DNA of 10,872 nt from Collinsella sp. (GCA_014871545.1 WGSR01000033.1:1-10872), one strand, 5' to 3'; positions 1 to 6,877 are shown, counted from the stretch's first letter. The notes: generated by a model not told the origin, from the letters alone. Numbers and translations are program-made.

Positions 1-3
1 AAG

Positions 4-729
4 ATGGCCAAGCAGGCCGGTGTCGAGCCCGTCATCCTTATGGAGCATGTCACCAAGATCTATCCGGCACAGCCCAACAAGCCTGCACTCGACGACATTA
101 ACATCGAGATCTATCCGGGCGAGTTCGTCTTCCTGGTCGGTCACTCCGGCTCGGGTAAGACCACGCTGCTGTCGACGCTCAACCGCGACGTCAAGCCGAC
201 GAGCGGCCGCATCCTGGTTGCCGGTCAGGACCTCATGAAGATCAAGAACCGCAAGGTTCCGTTCCTGCGCCGCCAGATTGGCGCCGTGTTCCAGGACTTT
301 AAGCTTCTGCCGCAAAAGACCGCCTACGAAAACGTGGCGTTTGCCCTGCAGTGCATCGGTAAGCCCAAGGGCGTCATTCGCAGTCAGGTGCCCGAGGTAC
401 TGCGTCTGGTCGGTCTGGCCGACCAGATGGACTCGCTGCCCGACCAGCTTTCCGGTGGCGAGCAGCAGCGCGTTGCCGTCGCCCGCGCTATGGTCAACCG
501 TCCGCCGCTGCTGATCTGCGACGAGCCCACGGGTAACCTCGACCCGGCGATCTCGCTGGGCATCATGAAGCTGCTCGAGCGTATTAACCGCACCGGCACC
601 ACCGTGATCGTCGCCACGCACGACCGCGAGATGGTCGATAGCATGCACCGTCGCGTGATCGCCCTCGAGGGCGGCCACGTTATCCGCGACCAGGAGAGGG
701 GAGGTTACGGTAACTATGGCACCAACTAA
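4..729 (+). CDS. ftsE: Cell division ATP-binding protein FtsE
   Basis: ABC-type ATPase that pairs with the membrane protein FtsX at the divisome and drives conformational signalling to cell-wall hydrolases; it acts at the cytoplasmic face of the membrane. All nucleotide-binding motifs are visible: Walker A GHSGSGKT (residues 46-53), Q-loop Gln97 in AVFQDF, signature LSGGEQQR (149-156), Walker B LLICDEP (169-175), D-loop NLD (178-180) and switch His206 in VATHD. At 241 aa it is slightly longer than the usual ~220-230 aa. The ATG at nt 4 lies at the window edge, so the true start could be upstream, or at Met13 (nt 40), where family members commonly begin with a similar E-x-V-x-K-x-Y segment. 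The 3' end overlaps ftsX by 14 nt, implying coupled translation. The ftsX partner separates it from other ABC ATPases such as LolD. Confidence 0.95.
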   Translation: MAKQAGVEPVILMEHVTKIYPAQPNKPALDDINIEIYPGEFVFLVGHSGSGKTTLLSTLNRDVKPTSGRILVAGQDLMKIKNRKVPFLRRQIGAVFQDFKLLPQKTAYENVAFALQCIGKPKGVIRSQVPEVLRLVGLADQMDSLPDQLSGGEQQRVAVARAMVNRPPLLICDEPTGNLDPAISLGIMKLLERINRTGTTVIVATHDREMVDSMHRRVIALEGGHVIRDQERGGYGNYGTN

Positions 730-1636
730 CGTGGGCTACTCCTTCAAAGAGGCAATCAGCCACTTCTTCCGTAACTGGACTACCTCGCTCGGCGCCGTCA
801 TCACGATCTTCCTTTCGCTGTTTATCATCGGCCTGTTCATCATGGGCTCCGCGATGCTGAACTCCGTGATCGGCACCGTCGAGGATCAGGTTGTCATCAA
901 CGCGTTCATTAGTGATGACGCCGATCAGGCCGATGTTCAGGCTTTTGAGGCCGAACTTAAGACGTGGAATAACGTCAAGTCCGTGACCTATAAGGATAAG
1001 GACGACGCGCTGGCCGAGTATACGAGCAAGATGTCGGGCAACGCCGACGCCACCATGAGCGCGCTCGATGGCCAGAACCCGCTGCCGGCTTCCTTTGCTA
1101 TTGAGATGGACGATCCGTCCAAGGTCGAGAGCACGGCAGAGAAGCTCAAGAAGGATGACGATTTCCAGAAGATCGCGGATGACGGCGACGTCAACGCGAG
1201 CGTGCTGTACGGCCAGGAGGAAGTGAGCCGCCTGTTCCAGGTGACCAACTACATCCGCATTGCCGCCGTGGTGCTCGTTGGCCTTCTGACCTTTATCGCA
1301 TTCATCTTCATCAACAACACGATTCGCCTGTCCATCACGGCGCGTCGTCGTGAGATTGCGATTATGCGTCTGGTCGGCGCCAGCAACGGCTTCATTCGTG
1401 GCCCGTTTATCACCGAGGGCGTGCTGCAGGCCATTTTGGGCTCGCTGCTTTCCATCGGCGTTCTGGAACTGCTGCGCAATCTGATGATTCCGCGTCTGCA
1501 GGAGAGCATCGGCTGGATGTCGTTTGCCCTGCCGATGCAGTACTACCTGGTGACCTATGCTGCGCTGATTCTGGTCGGCGTGATTATCGGTCTCTTTGGT
1601 TCTGCCATAGCCATGCGTCGCTACCTGCGCGTGTAG
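716..1636 (+). CDS. ftsX: Cell division permease-like protein FtsX
   Basis: Integral membrane partner of FtsE; it transmits ATPase-driven motion to an extracellular domain that activates peptidoglycan hydrolases. The 306 aa match the family: short cytoplasmic N-terminus, TM1 about 25-47, a large extracellular domain about 48-175 containing the family motif NPLPASF (121-127), then three TM segments (about 180-202, 232-252, 278-300). The conserved cytoplasmic stretch NTIRLSITARRREIAIMRLV (201-220) follows TM2. The start ATG lies inside the end of ftsE and has a strong purine-rich Shine-Dalgarno (GGAGAGGGGAGG, 693-704) about 11 nt upstream. No M23 or CHAP hydrolase gene follows; an intrinsic terminator comes 25 nt after the stop, so ftsEX appears to end the transcript. 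Confidence 0.96.
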   Translation: MAPTNVGYSFKEAISHFFRNWTTSLGAVITIFLSLFIIGLFIMGSAMLNSVIGTVEDQVVINAFISDDADQADVQAFEAELKTWNNVKSVTYKDKDDALAEYTSKMSGNADATMSALDGQNPLPASFAIEMDDPSKVESTAEKLKKDDDFQKIADDGDVNASVLYGQEEVSRLFQVTNYIRIAAVVLVGLLTFIAFIFINNTIRLSITARRREIAIMRLVGASNGFIRGPFITEGVLQAILGSLLSIGVLELLRNLMIPRLQESIGWMSFALPMQYYLVTYAALILVGVIIGLFGSAIAMRRYLRV

Positions 1637-1660
1637 GCATGCCTGGAATTCATCCCTTCC

Positions 1661-1694
1661 AACGGGTCGTCTCTTATGGGGCGGCCCGTTTTTT
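1661..1694 (+). terminator. Intrinsic terminator after ftsX
   Basis: An 11-bp stem (1661-1671 with 1680-1690, two G-U pairs) closes an 8-nt loop and is followed directly by a run of six T (1689-1694). It lies 25 nt after the ftsX stop. Confidence 0.9.
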
Positions 1695-1775
1695 GATTCC
1701 TAGGGGACGAAGGAAACGGATTATCGTGGCGCTGGTCTATCTATGTGATCCGTTTTCCTTCGTCCCCTAGGGATC
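1695..1775. repeat. Long intergenic palindrome, family A
   Basis: Left arm 1695-1721 is the reverse complement of right arm 1748-1775 over about 27 positions, with one extra T in the right arm (in 1753-1756) and one U-G wobble (1698/1772). The 26-nt loop is 1722-1747. The core reads CCTAGGGGACGAAGGAAACG on the left. It begins immediately after the T-run of the ftsX terminator and ends about 50 nt before rnr. No T-run follows the right arm, so it is not a standard terminator. It most resembles a REPIN/MITE-like dispersed palindrome or a structured RNA leader. Confidence 0.85.
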
Positions 1776-1826
1776 ATTTGGGTAGACTCTTGGGATGTAA
1801 ACGGCAATCGATAGTTAGGAGGCGCC

Positions 1827-3962
1827 ATGGGGCGCAATAACAAGCATAAGCGTGGAGCTCGCAATAAGCGCGGGCCGGTGCGCAGCGAACGCCGTCCGAG
1901 CCTGACCGGGCGCGTGCAGCTCCATGAGCACAGTGCCTATGTCATAACCGAGAATGGCGACTACAAGGTCATGGGCCGCGGCAAGCGCGAGATTATGGAT
2001 GGCGATACCGTTGCCGTGAGCATTAAGAACAGCCCGCACGGTGAGCGGCGCGCCGTGATCGAAGGCGTGGTTGAGCGCGCAGCCATAAGCGTGGTGGGTA
2101 CGTACCAGACCGCCGGTCCGCTTGGTGTGATTGAGCCGCTCGATTCGCGCCTGAAGGCCGACTTCTTCATTTTGCCCGAGGATACCTCGGCGGATCGTCT
2201 GGGTGTCCACCCGGGTGATGCCGTTGTCGCGCGCATTTTGACCTACCCGACGCGCCTGGAATCGGGCACTGTGACGATCGAACGCCGCATTGGCGGAGAT
2301 GACGCGCCCGATTTGGGCGTTCAATATGTGATGGCGCGTTACGGCTATACCGATAGCTATCCCGAAGCCGCGCTAGACGAGGCCGAGGGGCTTTCGCTCG
2401 ATGTGTCCGCGGCGCTTAAGGACCCGCTCCGCCGCGATCTGCGCGACCGCTTTGTCATCACGATCGACCCGGTCGACGCGCGCGACTTTGACGATGCCAT
2501 TTCGCTGGAGCGCACGCCCGAGGGTGGCTACAAGCTGGGTGTGCATATCGCCGACGTTTCACACTATGTGGCTTGGGACGGGCATATCGATCTTGAGGCT
2601 CGCCATCGCACGACATCGGTGTATCTGGCCGATCGCGTGCTTCCCATGCTGCCCGAACGCCTGTCCTGTGACCTGTGCTCGCTTCGCCCTGACGAGGACC
2701 GTCTTGCGTTTACCGTCGATATCGAGCTCGATGCACAGGGTCGCGTGCGGCATTACGATCCGTACCCCAGTGTGATTCGCTCGCGTGTGCGTATGGACTA
2801 TGACGGCGCCGAGGCGCTGCTGGTGCGTGCCGGCGCGGTTGAGTATTCGGTGCTGGAGGGTGCAGCCGAGGATGTTGCGGCTGCCGAGACCTCGCGCGAG
2901 GAAGCGCTTGAGCGCGGCCTTGCGTGCGAGGAGGCCGCCCGCGGCTACAACATCGACCTCGGCGATTTCCTTGTCGCCGCTAACGAACTCGCCGAACTTC
3001 GCCGTCGTATTCGTCGCGCCCGCGGCTCAGTCGATTTTGACACGGCCGAGATTCGCGCTCTATTGGATGAGGACGGAGTGCCCGTGCAGATTGTGGCGCG
3101 TGAGCGTTCGTGTGCCACGTCGCTTATCGAGGAAGCCATGCTGCTCGCCAACGAGTGCATTGCAGAGTGGCTGGCAGACCGTGATATCGAGGCCTGCTAT
3201 CGCGTGCATGAGGATCCGAGCCCCGATAGCCTGCACGGTGCCGCCGTTGCGCTGGCGCAGCTAGGCATCATCGACGATCGCCGTGCTGCCGGTATTGCCC
3301 TGGGGAGCCCCGATGAGCTGCAGGCTGCAGTTGATGCTGCCGCCGGTACGGCAAACGCACCGCTCGTCAACACGCTGCTTCTGCGCAGCATGCAGCGCGC
3401 GCTGTACAAGCCGCGCAACGAGGGCCACTTTGCGCTCGCCGCGCCGTGCTACTGCCACTTTACGAGCCCCATCCGTCGCTACCCCGATCTGGTGGTGCAC
3501 CGCGTACTCAAGCTGCAGTTGGCCTATGAGCAGCTCGGCGGCAAGGACGCCTTGGTCCGTACGTCGCGGCTGATCGGCAAGGGACGCGAGTCGCTGCCGC
3601 GCATTCTGCCGCAGATCTGCCGCGCATGCAGCGATGCCGAGCGCGCGGCAGATGCCGCCAGCCATGCGACGCAAAAGATCAAGATTGCCCAGTACTATGA
3701 GGACCGTCTAGGCGAGCGCTATGCCGGAACCGTCTCGTGGGTTAGCAGCATGGGCCTCTTTGTGCGCTTGGATCTAACGCAGGTCGAAGGCTTGGTTTCG
3801 ATCAAGAGCCTGGGCAACGAGTGGTTCGAGTTCGACGAGGACGCGCTAACGCTCACGGGTGCCGACACGGGCACCCGTTACGAGCTGGGGCAGCGCGTGA
3901 TCATCGAGGTCTCGCGCGTCAATACCACGCGTGGGCACTTGGACTTCAAGCTTATCCATTAG
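1827..3962 (+). CDS. rnr: Ribonuclease R (RNB-family 3'-5' exoribonuclease)
   Basis: Processive 3'-5' exoribonuclease that degrades structured RNA and, with SmpB/tmRNA, faulty mRNAs on stalled ribosomes. The 711-aa product has a basic N-terminal tail (1-24), cold-shock/OB domains to about residue 190, the RNB catalytic domain (about 200-560) and a C-terminal S1 domain (about 628-709, GTVSWVSSMGLFVRL). The metal-binding acidic cluster is intact in ITIDPVDARDFDDAISL (Asp214, Asp220, Asp222, Asp223), as is HFTSPIRRYPDL (544-555). The length fits RNase R rather than the shorter RNase II. The ATG at 1827 has AGGAGG at 1817-1822, a rather short 4-nt spacer. rnr is preceded by the family A palindrome and followed by a strong hairpin. 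smpB, a functional partner and frequent neighbour, lies about 3.9 kb downstream. Confidence 0.96.
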   Translation: MGRNNKHKRGARNKRGPVRSERRPSLTGRVQLHEHSAYVITENGDYKVMGRGKREIMDGDTVAVSIKNSPHGERRAVIEGVVERAAISVVGTYQTAGPLGVIEPLDSRLKADFFILPEDTSADRLGVHPGDAVVARILTYPTRLESGTVTIERRIGGDDAPDLGVQYVMARYGYTDSYPEAALDEAEGLSLDVSAALKDPLRRDLRDRFVITIDPVDARDFDDAISLERTPEGGYKLGVHIADVSHYVAWDGHIDLEARHRTTSVYLADRVLPMLPERLSCDLCSLRPDEDRLAFTVDIELDAQGRVRHYDPYPSVIRSRVRMDYDGAEALLVRAGAVEYSVLEGAAEDVAAAETSREEALERGLACEEAARGYNIDLGDFLVAANELAELRRRIRRARGSVDFDTAEIRALLDEDGVPVQIVARERSCATSLIEEAMLLANECIAEWLADRDIEACYRVHEDPSPDSLHGAAVALAQLGIIDDRRAAGIALGSPDELQAAVDAAAGTANAPLVNTLLLRSMQRALYKPRNEGHFALAAPCYCHFTSPIRRYPDLVVHRVLKLQLAYEQLGGKDALVRTSRLIGKGRESLPRILPQICRACSDAERAADAASHATQKIKIAQYYEDRLGERYAGTVSWVSSMGLFVRLDLTQVEGLVSIKSLGNEWFEFDEDALTLTGADTGTRYELGQRVIIEVSRVNTTRGHLDFKLIH

Positions 3963-3986
3963 CCAAATCCCGACTGATGGTGGGGA

Positions 3987-4018
3987 GCGGAGGGCGGCCT
4001 TTCGGGGCCGCCCTCCGC
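3987..4018 (+). terminator. Hairpin terminator after rnr
   Basis: A perfect 13-bp G+C-rich stem (3987-3999 with 4006-4018) with a 6-nt loop, starting 24 nt after the rnr stop. The downstream tail is only ATTTG, so the U-tract is poor; termination is likely but less certain than at the other hairpins here. Confidence 0.75.
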
Positions 4019-4080
4019 ATTTGAATCGTGGCTACCTTGCCGTCTGCTCGGCCGCCCGCTTACCTGCTATTTGAGAGGTA

Positions 4081-4119
4081 AAACCTACCAAAATAAACCT
4101 GTCCCTTTTTGGCAGGTTT
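4081..4119. repeat. Inverted repeat upstream of the serine recombinase
   Basis: AAACCTACCAAAA (4081-4093) pairs with TTTTGGCAGGTTT (4107-4119), 12 of 13 positions. A second overlapping option pairs AAACCTG (4095-4101) with CAGGTTT (4113-4119). The element ends 19 nt before the recombinase ATG. Its A+T richness and position suit an operator or recombination half-site pair, but no recombinase-binding consensus is proven. The rest of the 4019-4138 gap shows no gene. Confidence 0.6.
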
Positions 4120-4138
4120 ACAAGAAAGCGGGGATGAG

Positions 4139-4744
4139 ATGGCGACGGTGTACGGTTATGCGCGGGTGAGTTCGCGCGATCAGAATCTGAATCGGCAGCT
4201 GGATGCGCTGGGCGCCTATGGCGTGGGCTCAGCGAATATTTATGCCGACCATGCGAGCGGCAAGGACTTCGATCGACCGCGTTATCGCGAGCTGCTGCAC
4301 GTCCTGGGAGACGGGGACGTGCTGGTGGTGCTTTCTATCGACCGACTTGGTCGTAATTACTCCGAGATTCTTGAGGAATGGCGGCGCATTACCAAAGAGC
4401 TCGGGGTTGCCATTGTGGTGTTGGACATGCCATTGCTTGACACGCGTGTCAGGGCCAGCGACGCGCCGGATGTGACCAACACCCTGATTGCCGATATTGT
4501 GCTGCAACTGCTGAGCTACGTGGCGCAGGTGGAGCGCGAGAATATCCATCGGCGCCAGGCGGAGGGAATTGCAGCGGCGCGGGCGCGAGGGGTCCGTTTC
4601 GGTCGACCTCGCAAGCCGTGCCCTCCTCAGTTTGAGCTGGTGCGCGATAGCTATGAGGCGGGCGATATTACCCGCAGCCAGGCAGCAAAGTGCCTGGGCG
4701 TGTGCGTGGGGACGTTCGATCGCTGGATGCGCGAGGCGGGGTAG
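4139..4744 (+). CDS. Small serine recombinase (resolvase/invertase family)
   Basis: Site-specific recombinase of the gamma-delta resolvase/DNA invertase type, which cuts DNA through a covalent phosphoserine link. The 201-aa product has the catalytic domain at 1-125, with YARVSS (nucleophile Ser11, Arg9), Arg46 in a DRPRYREL segment and the IDRLGR motif (67-72, Asp68, Arg69, Arg72). A long helix E (about 129-150) precedes a C-terminal helix-turn-helix (about 176-198, ITRSQAAKCLGV...FDRWM). A TTG at 4109 would add ten residues, but the ATG at 4139 places the family-typical N-terminus and has a weak GCGGGG upstream. No transposase, invertible segment or second resolvase is seen beside it, so whether it is a stray resolvase from a lost transposon or a resident recombinase is open. 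An imperfect inverted repeat lies just upstream. Confidence 0.93.
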   Translation: MATVYGYARVSSRDQNLNRQLDALGAYGVGSANIYADHASGKDFDRPRYRELLHVLGDGDVLVVLSIDRLGRNYSEILEEWRRITKELGVAIVVLDMPLLDTRVRASDAPDVTNTLIADIVLQLLSYVAQVERENIHRRQAEGIAAARARGVRFGRPRKPCPPQFELVRDSYEAGDITRSQAAKCLGVCVGTFDRWMREAG

Positions 4745-4835
4745 GGGTTTGCGTCGCTTTGTCGCTTCCTGTTGCGATTCAAATTTTGATACGGTGACGA
4801 TGCCATTTGGGGCTACACTCGCTGATATTCAAAAA

Positions 4836-4841
4836 AGGAGG
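4836..4841 (+). promoter_or_regulatory. Shine-Dalgarno that fixes a TTG start
   Basis: AGGAGG lies 7 nt before TTG at 4849. The only longer in-frame start, TTG at 4807, lies upstream of this site, so 4849 is the supported start of the VanZ-like gene. Confidence 0.8.
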
Positions 4842-4848
4842 TTGGCCC

Positions 4849-5430
4849 TTGGCGCGCGTAAAACAAATAATCGGATGGACCGCGATCGTTCTGTTCGCTG
4901 CAACGCTGGCGGGCATCTGGGTGCTGACGGAGCAAAATGCGGTGGAGACGTCGTTGCTGAGCGAGTCCACCGCGCGTGTGGTGGAGGGCCGGGCTACGGG
5001 CGTTCAGGCTGCCGATGCCACGGGTGAAGCCCAGACGGAGAGCGGAATGACCGGGGGCACCGATTTGGCTGCCTCGAATGTCCGGTCTGGCCGACTTGCT
5101 TCCATTCGCATGTGGGCGGGCACAAACGTCCGTCGCGTTGCCCATACCGTAGAGTTTTTCTTCGTCGGATTGTTCGCCTCGGTGGTCGTGGTTTGCTTTT
5201 CCAGGCGTCCGTGGAGCGTATGCTCCCGTTGCGTGCCCGTGTTTCTCTTTTGCGCTGCCTGCTCCGTTGGCGACCAGGTGCATAAGATCTTTGTTCCCGG
5301 CAGGCATTTCGACGTTATCGATTTAGGATTCGATGCTGCGGGCTATGTCACCGCCATGCTGTTGGTATTGCTGGCAGCGGCGTTGGTGCGCCATGCGACT
5401 CGGCCGATCGGCGCCCATGCGAGGCGCTAG
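4849..5430 (+). CDS. VanZ-like membrane protein, TTG start
   Basis: Probable polytopic membrane protein of the VanZ-like family; VanZ itself gives low-level teicoplanin resistance, but most homologues have no known job. The 193 aa contain TM1 (about 8-27), a low-complexity, probably extracytoplasmic Ser/Thr/Gly/Ala linker (about 30-90), TM2 (about 100-117), TM3 (about 127-141) and TM4 (about 163-181). The family signature is recognisable as an H-x-x-E-F segment (His99, Glu102) and DQVHKIFVPGR (142-152) followed by an Asp-rich turn and a small-residue helix. DQVHK departs from the usual D-E-x-x-Q. Four cysteines (125, 128, 135, 138) form two C-x-x-C pairs close to the membrane. It starts 104 nt after the recombinase, with no terminator between. 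Function unknown. Confidence 0.75.
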   Translation: MARVKQIIGWTAIVLFAATLAGIWVLTEQNAVETSLLSESTARVVEGRATGVQAADATGEAQTESGMTGGTDLAASNVRSGRLASIRMWAGTNVRRVAHTVEFFFVGLFASVVVVCFSRRPWSVCSRCVPVFLFCAACSVGDQVHKIFVPGRHFDVIDLGFDAAGYVTAMLLVLLAAALVRHATRPIGAHARR

Positions 5431-5552
5431 CCTTAAGGCGAGACATCGCGACTGCCTATGCTTCGACATTGACTACAATAACGGCTGCAATCGCGAGTGG
5501 TCGTCGATGTGCAGTTTTCCAGACACCTGTTTTCTCTAAGAAAGGAAATCCC

Positions 5553-5912
5553 ATGGCGGTATTGTTTGTTGAATATCCCAAGTGCTCGACCTGTAAGAAG
5601 GCCAAGGCATGGCTGGACGGACATGGGGTAGAGTATATCGACCGCGATATCGTTTTGGACAATCCCACAGCTGATGAGCTTGCGACCTGGATTGCTCGTT
5701 CGGGGCTGCCGGTGCGGCGCTTCTTTAATTCGTCGGGCATGAAATATCGAGAGCTGGGCCTGAAGGCGCGTCTGGATGCGGGCATGACGGATCGGGAGTG
5801 CTACGAGCTGCTGGCGACCGACGGCATGCTGGTCAAGCGTCCGCTGCTGGTGGGCGATGACTTTGCGATTCCCGGCTTTAGGGAAGCGGTTTGGGCCGAG
5901 GCGTTACTGTAG
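5553..5912 (+). CDS. ArsC/Spx-fold thioredoxin-like protein
   Basis: Member of the arsenate reductase (ArsC/YffB/Spx) superfamily, 119 aa, cytosolic. The N-terminus has the strand-turn-helix with CSTCKKAKAWL (Cys11, Cys14), then RDIVLDNPT (31-39), the FNSSG segment followed by YRELGLK (65-71), and the late LVKRPLLV (93-100) typical of the family. The C-x-x-C is the redox switch in Spx-like regulators, whereas classical ArsC uses one active cysteine with downstream arginines; I cannot tell arsenate reductase from a regulator or a small oxidoreductase. No arsR, arsB or acr3 gene is nearby, which argues against a dedicated arsenic operon. The ATG at 5553 has AAAGGAAA (5541-5548) 4 nt upstream. 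A TACAAT hexamer at 5474-5479 is a weak -10 candidate. Confidence 0.85.
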   Translation: MAVLFVEYPKCSTCKKAKAWLDGHGVEYIDRDIVLDNPTADELATWIARSGLPVRRFFNSSGMKYRELGLKARLDAGMTDRECYELLATDGMLVKRPLLVGDDFAIPGFREAVWAEALL

Positions 5913-5926
5913 CGGCTGCGGAAAGT

Positions 5927-5963
5927 GCGTCCCGTTTTGAGTGCTCGGGTTGGGACGTGTTTT
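5927..5963 (+). terminator. Possible weak terminator after the ArsC-like gene
   Basis: GCGTCCC (5927-5933) pairs with GGGACGT (5952-5958, one G-U) around an 18-nt loop, followed by GTTTT. The stem is short and the loop large; listed because it separates two convergent genes. Confidence 0.35.
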
Positions 5964-6017
5964 CCATTGGCGGGCTCGCTCGGCTCAATTTCCATCGGCG
6001 GGCTCGCTCGGCTCAAT
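5962..6017. repeat. Tandem 28-bp direct repeat
   Basis: Two abutting 28-bp copies (5962-5989 and 5990-6017) differ at one base (T5968 versus C5996). The shared core is GGCGGGCTCGCTCGGCTCAA. The second copy contains the stop codon of the minus-strand gene (TGA, complement of 6013-6015). This looks like a recent local duplication of the gene end. Confidence 0.9.
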
Positions 6018-6423
6018 CCTCGCGCTGTGCCCATTCGTGCGGATCGTAGACTTTTACGTGCTTGTTGGGCTTGCCACTCCAGTACTCCTCGTCCATAAAG
6101 GGCAGATATGCCTGAACGCCAGGGCAGATAAAGGGAATCCGCTGCTGTTGCAGTCGCTCGCGCTGACGCTGTTCCAGGTGCGCCTCGGATATGACGGTCG
6201 GCATGCCGGACAGCTCGACGAGACTTGCCTGGATTCGCTTAAGGTCGGGTAGTCCCGCGTGCCATGACATCCGCATGATCAAAAAGGATGCACGGCGGTA
6301 TTTTGCCTGCACCACAGTAATGGCGGGGCGTAACGTGGGGTGAATTTTGTCCCGTTCGGGCCAAAGGTCGGCAGTGATCTCGAGGCCCAGGGTCTCCCAT
6401 AGGTAATCAAGCTCTTCGTCCAT
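6013..6423 (-). CDS. Orphan protein with YLPF-type segment, function unknown
   Basis: A 136-aa soluble protein, convergent to the ArsC-like gene. I do not recognise a named family. The stretch from about 60 to 111 (two helices, then RQRERLQQQRIPFI, CPGVQAYLPF) resembles the front part of a group of larger Firmicutes MarR/winged-helix-like proteins, where a similar 'IPF(I/V)VPG(R/K)QxYLPF' segment precedes the DNA-binding domain. If so, this protein lacks that C-terminal domain. The sequence looks truly coding: conserved-looking aromatic and charged residues, and codon use like the neighbours. The ATG has a weak GAGG upstream on its own strand. The 276 nt between this gene and tRNA-Gln hold the tRNA leader and promoter and no other gene. 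Confidence 0.65.
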   Translation of the reverse strand: MDEELDYLWETLGLEITADLWPERDKIHPTLRPAITVVQAKYRRASFLIMRMSWHAGLPDLKRIQASLVELSGMPTVISEAHLEQRQRERLQQQRIPFICPGVQAYLPFMDEEYWSGKPNKHVKVYDPHEWAQRED

Positions 6424-6588
6424 GGCGCCTCGATATCTACGCGATCATTGATACTTCGATTGTGTTGCCTGGTGCTATCGTTTTCGCGGTAGAATCTGCC
6501 AACGGTTGACGGCTACCGCTCGCGGCGTTTTGCCCCTCGTGTACAGCGGTCGGCTTCACAGGTCCTTCACGGGTTGGACTAAATTAGG

Positions 6589-6623
6589 CCAATTTGACTG
6601 AATTTCAAAAAAGTCAAAATTGG
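6589..6623. repeat. Inverted repeat upstream of the tRNA promoter
   Basis: CCAATTTGACT (6589-6599) and AGTCAAAATTGG (6612-6623) are reverse complements except for one missing T in the left arm; the loop is 12 nt. It ends 3 nt before the proposed -35 of the tRNA promoter, so it could be an operator or upstream element. It is not followed by a T-run on the + strand. Confidence 0.55.
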
Positions 6624-6626
6624 GGC

Positions 6627-6655
6627 TTGCGTCACGGCGAGACTTCCCGTATATT
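6627..6655 (+). promoter_or_regulatory. Candidate promoter of the tRNA pair
   Basis: TTGCGT (6627-6632), a 17-nt spacer and TATATT (6650-6655) resemble a housekeeping sigma -35/-10 pair. Initiation near 6662 would leave a leader of about 38 nt before tRNA-Gln. Confidence 0.5.
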
Positions 6656-6699
6656 TCTTTCTTGCGCAAAGGCACAGCCGAGCGCAGCGATGCAGTCAT

Positions 6700-6773
6700 T
6701 GGGATGTCGTCTAATGGCAGGACAGCGGATTCTGGTTCCGTCAATGGGGGTTCGACTCCCTCCATCCCAGCCA
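6700..6773 (+). tRNA. tRNA-Gln (anticodon CUG)
   Basis: A cloverleaf folds from TGGGATG (6700-6706) pairing with CATCCCA (6763-6769), discriminator G6770 and encoded CCA (6771-6773). The anticodon stem GCGGA/TCCGT encloses loop TTCTGGT, giving anticodon CTG (6732-6734) for CAG codons. The T-loop is TTCGACT with a five-pair T-stem. The U1-A72 start is typical of bacterial tRNA-Gln. Confidence 0.95.
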
Positions 6774-6790
6774 TTGCATTTGCTACATAT

Positions 6791-6867
6791 GGCCCGTTCG
6801 TCTAGCGGTTTAGGACGCCGCCCTCTCAAGGCGGAGATCACCAGTTCGAATCTGGTACGGGCTACCA
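6791..6867 (+). tRNA. tRNA-Glu (anticodon CUC)
   Basis: Acceptor GGCCCGT (6791-6797) pairs with ACGGGCT (6857-6863, G-U at the first pair), discriminator A6864 and encoded CCA (6865-6867). The anticodon stem CCGCC/GGCGG encloses CTCTCAA, anticodon CTC (6825-6827), reading GAG. The T-arm is ACCAG-TTCGAAT-CTGGT. It lies 17 nt after tRNA-Gln and is probably cotranscribed with it. Confidence 0.96.
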
Positions 6868-6877
6868 AAATTGAACG

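Noticed and set aside
3261..3674. Minus-strand open frame inside rnr
   Set aside because: It lies wholly within the RNB domain, whose catalytic motifs are intact on the + strand; long antisense frames are expected in G+C-rich genes.
4109..4138. Upstream TTG start for the recombinase
   Set aside because: It would begin inside the inverted repeat and add ten residues not typical of resolvases; the ATG at 4139 gives the usual N-terminus.
5941..6252. Plus-strand open frame of 103 codons over the orphan gene
   Set aside because: It has no ribosome site and no family-like motifs, and it runs through the tandem repeat; the minus-strand frame has the better protein character.
6763..6867. Phage-type att site at the tRNA 3' ends
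   Set aside because: No second copy of either tRNA 3' end was found by eye in the window, and the recombinase is a small resolvase-type serine enzyme rather than a tyrosine integrase.
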